From: Candidatus Poribacteria bacterium
Lineage (GTDB): Bacteria > Poribacteria > WGA-4E > GCA-2687025
Direction of reading: 5' to 3'
Length of the DNA: 64,000 nucleotides
NCBI GenBank assembly: GCA_028818695.1
Contig: JAPPNK010000012.1
Location: 1 to 64,000 of the forward strand
The notes beneath the pieces were generated by a model. The model was given only the letters and a program-made list of their open reading frames with translations. It was not told where the DNA came from and did not search any database. Each line of letters begins with the position of its first letter. The first letter of the stretch is position 1. Shown here one piece after another: positions 61,501 to 64,000 of this stretch. The position numbers were made by a program, and so were the translations under genes.

Positions 61501-62331
61501 GAAGAGGCGGCGGGGGCGCTGGCGCGGACGCTGGAATCGCGCGCTGAGCCGTCGGACGCGCGCATCGCGGCGGCGGTTTCGCTTGGGCAGATAGGAGGAG
61601 ATCGGGCAAGCCGCGCGCTGGCGGACAGGCTTTTAGACCCGATGGAGCGCGCGCTTGGACAGATTGAAGCGGTTGACCATTATATTTTTTGGGAAGCGGC
61701 GGCGCGCGCGGCTCAAAACCTGCCGATGCCGCGGCGTCTGTTGTCCGCCCTTCAAACGATGACGGAGGATGAATGGGCGCCTGTCGCCGCGCGCCGGCAT
61801 GCGCCTCGGCCGATGGGGCGCATACCAGGGACGGACGCGGCCGCCGCGCTTCTGGACATCATCGAAAACAACGAAGACAAGCATATCCGCGCGCATGCGA
61901 TCGCGTCGCTCGGATATGCGGGCGGAACGCGCGCCGGCGACACGCTCATCGATCTGTTGACAAACGCGGGGAGCGTCGAAGAGCGGAGGAACGTCCCGCT
62001 TGCGCTGGGCGAGATGAGGCATGCGAGGGCGGCGGAACCGTTGAAAGAGGCGTTTGAAAACGACGCGGACGCCGCCGTTCAACGAAACGCCCTGAAAGCG
62101 CTCATCCAGCTGGGAGAGTACGCGTTCGCTTCGGAGAAGATCGCGGACGAACAGGTTCCGCTCGCGGCGCGCCTTTTGGCTCTTCAAGCGATCGCGGACG
62201 AGGGGGCGAGGGCGCAGGCGGCGCTGCCGGCGGTTCTGCCGCTGCTGGACGCCGAGGACGGGCTTCTCGCCTTTCGCGCTTGGGAAGCGTCCGCCGCCAT
62301 CGAGAACGGGGACGGAGGAGGCGCTCCATGA
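58597..62331 (+). CDS. Giant HEAT-repeat lipoprotein, 1244 residues
   Basis: Signal with lipobox 'AAAACG' (Cys at about 24), a likely Lnt substrate. The mature chain is about 25-30 HEAT/PBS-lyase-type repeats of about 31 residues: 'DADIRIRAAAVKLLGNMNDL', 'DPRVRLAAVSALSAFKESGS', 'HPDIRAAAASALGQIRDEKA', 'DEATRIAAIDALGLIGGEMA'. The solenoid is a protein-binding scaffold anchored to the outer or inner membrane. Its stop overlaps the eda start (ATGA), yet no functional link is known. Confidence 0.88.
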   Translation: MRSIHTIFWRAAAVCVIAAAAACGSNDEAALYKVRRAVERNAEPEKIADLLNGVGAFSPEFSQAVHTSLFMSSDWEQAYPSVLKQLREANAETRAIETRAKAEEIDNREAQTLRLLNSARDMAAERLAAFLATRPDEELRKHADWTAETALLAGKALHPQALNDSRQLLQTLGESARPFLLKALESGDPTARAQAVYFLGRLQNAEDVEPLRRRIGLETAAEPLYELPGALYRINAPEAARALMETLRLNADGSYAVGSARARAQAADLLALELLRRPALVGEAVPTLIQRLGDDNAYVIERASAALISLRDASIPPLLELLEGGWETARLSAVAVFDPDREASRRRALFAQAADVLVNLREATVMSEIQRKRALAIFADAFANDDLRSAASSALQAFGNPSLPLLMEYLDDADIRIRAAAVKLLGNMNDLNAAPALLKRVENEREAEAQAAVIAALETMRPREAVERVDKVLLSARDPRVRLAAVSALSAFKESGSTEWLLAAVDRETAVSRGYRESARAAAVGALSRIKPSGAPRALLTVLLDEKEPDTLRKAAALALGELGADAEEAAPAMREILRIGREDQKDFLRRIKQLYGNENRLNDEWKRMGWTAGYRSFREVKAIPSLARTEIVHAYRKIKGAEAEEALVETLQNDQSAAVRKAAALALREIAKGKEALMDAMLNDDVGSVRAACASAMEKHRGEDAVRALLKAIREDDYETTRVNAAHSLREIKLDSTVRGLTDVLTDRDLDMSSPLAARARASLILAGAQRVLDNGADSAAPLLPALRHPNAQTRAAAIDILARIKAPQTYDEALRIAKEDESASARERAVEALGRIRLVKAAEPLQRILGDEKERPRIRAAAAWSLGASYARGSAPALIEALEAAHPDIRAAAASALGQIRDEKASEALSRVALRRSEDEATRIAAIDALGLIGGEMAVDALYELLPREVGLTRLAVLRAVGNARAEEAAGALARTLESRAEPSDARIAAAVSLGQIGGDRASRALADRLLDPMERALGQIEAVDHYIFWEAAARAAQNLPMPRRLLSALQTMTEDEWAPVAARRHAPRPMGRIPGTDAAAALLDIIENNEDKHIRAHAIASLGYAGGTRAGDTLIDLLTNAGSVEERRNVPLALGEMRHARAAEPLKEAFENDADAAVQRNALKALIQLGEYAFASEKIADEQVPLAARLLALQAIADEGARAQAALPAVLPLLDAEDGLLAFRAWEASAAIENGDGGGAP

Positions 62332-62978
62332 ACCTGCATGATCTGTGCGCGCGGATACGGGAGCAGGGCGTTGTCGCCATTCTGCGCGCCGACAGCTCCG
62401 ATCGGCTTGTATCGACAGCTCTTGCGCTTGCGGAGGGAGGCGTTGATATTGTGGAGATCACGATGACGACGCCGAACGCGCTGGCGGCGATTGAGGCGGC
62501 GCGCAAGGCGGCGTCGGGCGGGATGGTTGTCGGCGTTGGATCGGTTCTGGACGGGGAGACGGCGCGGGCGGCTCTTTTAGCGGGGGCTGAATTTGTGGTG
62601 TCGCCGGTTGTGAAGGCGGAAGTCATGCAGGTGTGCCGACGGTATCAGGTTCCGTCGATGGCGGGCGCCTTCACGCCGACAGAGGCGTTGACGGCGCATG
62701 AAGCGGGAGCGGATTTTGTGAAGATATTTCCTGCGAACCTGCTTGGTCCTGGTTTTTTAAAAGACATCTTGGCGCCGATGCCGCACTTGTCGCCCGTTCC
62801 GACGGGAGGCATTGACGCATCGAACGCGGGGGCGTATCTGGAGGCGGGGGCGGCAGCCGTCGGCGTTGGCAGCGCCCTGGCGAAGAAAGACTGGATCGCC
62901 GAGGGCCGCTTCGGTCTGTTGACGAACGCGGCGCGGGAGCTGGCGTCGGCTGTCGAAGCGGCGCGCCGCAAACGGTAG
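62328..62978 (+). CDS. eda: KDPG/KHG aldolase (2-keto-3-deoxy-6-phosphogluconate aldolase)
   Basis: 216 residues from ATG 62328 (GGAGGAG). It cleaves KDPG to pyruvate and glyceraldehyde-3-phosphate. Glu in 'IVEITMTTPNAL', 'VGVGSVLDGETARAALLAGA', the Schiff-base Lys in 'FVKIFPANLLGPGFLKD', and the phosphate site 'VPTGGIDASNAGAYLEAGA', 'VGVGSAL'. No edd or other uronate genes are beside it. Its product enters gap-pgk. Confidence 0.93.
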   Translation: MNLHDLCARIREQGVVAILRADSSDRLVSTALALAEGGVDIVEITMTTPNALAAIEAARKAASGGMVVGVGSVLDGETARAALLAGAEFVVSPVVKAEVMQVCRRYQVPSMAGAFTPTEALTAHEAGADFVKIFPANLLGPGFLKDILAPMPHLSPVPTGGIDASNAGAYLEAGAAAVGVGSALAKKDWIAEGRFGLLTNAARELASAVEAARRKR

Positions 62979-63030
62979 AATATCGGATCGATACCGCCGT
63001 CATGAACGGCGAGCTGGCGCCCCGCCCCTC

Positions 63031-64000
63031 TTATTTCAAAAGAAGCATGCGCCGCTGCGCCGTAAACGACTCGGTTTGGATGCGCGCAAAGTAGATCCCG
63101 CTTGCGACTCGTTCGCCCAGCGCGTTGCGTCCGTCCCAGTAGGCGGCTTTCTGTCGACTGCGGTAGGCTCCCGGCGGCAGCGTTCCAAGGTTCAATTCGC
63201 GCGCAAGCTCGCCCGCCTCGTTGTAGATAGAGATGCGGACGCGGGAGGTTTCCGCCAGGTCGAAGGGTATCCATGTTTCAGGATTGAACGGGTTTGGGTA
63301 ATTCGGCAAGAGGGCAGGCGCCGAGGGGACGCTTCCGCCTTCTGCCGCTTCTTCTGGGCGGCGTATGTCCGCCCATTGGATCGGCGTCTGCTCGCCTCGC
63401 CGCGCGTTCCAGAGCAACAGGGAGCCGTCATGGGAGCCGCTGACAAGATAACGGCCGTCCGGCGAATAGGCAAGGGCGCCGACCCATCTCGTATGCCCTT
63501 TCAACACCGCTTTCAACTCCCTGTTGTCTGTTCCCCATAGCCGAACCAGCCCGTCGCTGCCGCCGCTGGCGAGCGTTCGACCGTCCGGCGAATACGCAAG
63601 AGCATCAACACCGTGGATATCCGCCTGAATCTTTCGGATCATTTTGTAGGTCTGCGCGTTCCAGAAGGTGACAGTTCCGTCTCTATGTCCGACAGCGAAG
63701 GCTCCGCCGTCCGGCGAATAAGCGAAGCAATCGGGAGTGGAATGGTGAGTGACGGTCGCTCGGAGCCGCCCTGTTTCAACATTGAAAAACTGCGAGCCTT
63801 TCAGCGCAATCGTCCGCCCGTCGGGCGAGTAGTCCATGAACGACTGTGAATACCATCCTTTCCCTATAACAATCTCTTGGGTCGCTTCGCCTGTGTCGGC
63901 GTTTCGCAGCTCAATGACCGAAATGTGGTCTCTATTTCTGTATTCATATCGAATGCTTGCGATCGTTTCTCCGTCCGGCGAATAGACGGCAGGGTTGGTG
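63031..64000 (-). CDS. WD40-repeat protein with C-terminal FlgD-like sorting tail (5' end beyond window)
   Basis: At least 322 residues; the frame is open to the window edge. WD40/'YSPDG' blades occupy the visible N part ('ALAYSPDGRTLASGGSDGLV', 'ALAYSPDGRYLVSGSHDGSL'). About residues 175-268 after the last blade form a FlgD-Ig-like tail: 'LLPNYPNPFNPETWIPFDLA', 'GELARELNLGTLPPGAYRS', 'GIYFARIQTESFTAQRRMLL'. This tail is widespread in Poribacteria and probably a surface-sorting signal, as for T9SS-like tails (inference). Confidence 0.88.
   Translation of the reverse strand, partial: TNPAVYSPDGETIASIRYEYRNRDHISVIELRNADTGEATQEIVIGKGWYSQSFMDYSPDGRTIALKGSQFFNVETGRLRATVTHHSTPDCFAYSPDGGAFAVGHRDGTVTFWNAQTYKMIRKIQADIHGVDALAYSPDGRTLASGGSDGLVRLWGTDNRELKAVLKGHTRWVGALAYSPDGRYLVSGSHDGSLLLWNARRGEQTPIQWADIRRPEEAAEGGSVPSAPALLPNYPNPFNPETWIPFDLAETSRVRISIYNEAGELARELNLGTLPPGAYRSRQKAAYWDGRNALGERVASGIYFARIQTESFTAQRRMLLLK

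Overview
The window is a GC-rich bacterial chromosome segment with densely packed genes, two membranes (Lnt, a PBP1b-like PBP, outer-membrane barrels, lipoproteins, a polysaccharide-export protein) and no phage, plasmid or CRISPR content. The incomplete gene at the right edge carries WD40/'YSPDG' blades followed by a C-terminal FlgD-like tail with the signature PNPFNPETWIPF. Together with a phytanoyl-CoA dioxygenase, two Gfo/Idh/MocA oxidoreductases, HEAT and TPR giants and a sigma factor with a membrane-anchored extension, this suggests Candidatus Poribacteria or a close relative. That assignment is inferred from protein style only; no 16S rRNA gene is present.

Layout. 1-168: a 170-bp inverted-repeat element. 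229-11306 (all minus): ECF-type sigma factor, hemB, PhyH dioxygenase, mutY, M50-like membrane protease, FkbM methyltransferase, lnt, prfB, pentapeptide protein, a 34-residue ORF and a beta-barrel/lytic-transglycosylase fusion, mostly with very small gaps or overlaps. prfB must be read through a +1 frameshift at CUU-UAA-C, an unusual stop for this site. 11307-14126: a second inverted-repeat element family, a DedA-like membrane protein, a conserved protein of unknown function and a gene remnant. 14123-20992 (minus): TPR protein, FGGY sugar kinase and a 1443-residue protein with about 12 SLBB modules. 21221-27466: two orphan proteins, an OppF-like ATPase, a lipoprotein built on a repeated Ala-Pro-Ala-Glu-Trp motif, and a PBP1b-like synthase.

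27488-36933: tRNA-Arg, a Cache-domain lipoprotein, a Gfo/Idh protein lacking the usual lysine, then a tightly packed plus-strand run gap-pgk-tpiA-secG followed by four overlapping or near-abutting genes that include an orphan GlmL/MutL-type ATPase. 36998-39600 (minus): a beta-propeller protein and a secreted Ig-like protein whose 5' end holds a C9 tract and three tandem promoter-like repeats. 39950-49373: pyrE, Gfo/Idh, a 1090-residue TPR protein coupled to an outer-membrane barrel, SDR, orphan C5 DNA methylase, zinc-ribbon protein. 49520-57258: uvrC with tRNA-Gln, a strong-promoter tRNA-Leu/tRNA-fMet/DUF4202 unit, and the iscS-thiI-Nudix-like operon for tRNA thiolation, then an aldehyde dehydrogenase homologue. 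57325-64000: a second copy of the first element, a winged-helix-like protein, a 1244-residue HEAT lipoprotein coupled to a KDPG aldolase, and the WD40/FlgD protein.

Functional themes: lower glycolysis plus triose isomerisation (gap, pgk, tpiA), Entner-Doudoroff/uronate aldolase (eda) and a deoxysugar kinase; envelope construction (lnt, PBP, SLT, SLBB, OM barrels); DNA repair (mutY, uvrC); tRNA modification (iscS, thiI). The most unusual items are the UAA-type prfB frameshift, the C9 tract behind tandem promoters, two families of small inverted-repeat elements sharing one central palindrome, the orphan GlmL cluster, and several very long repeat proteins.
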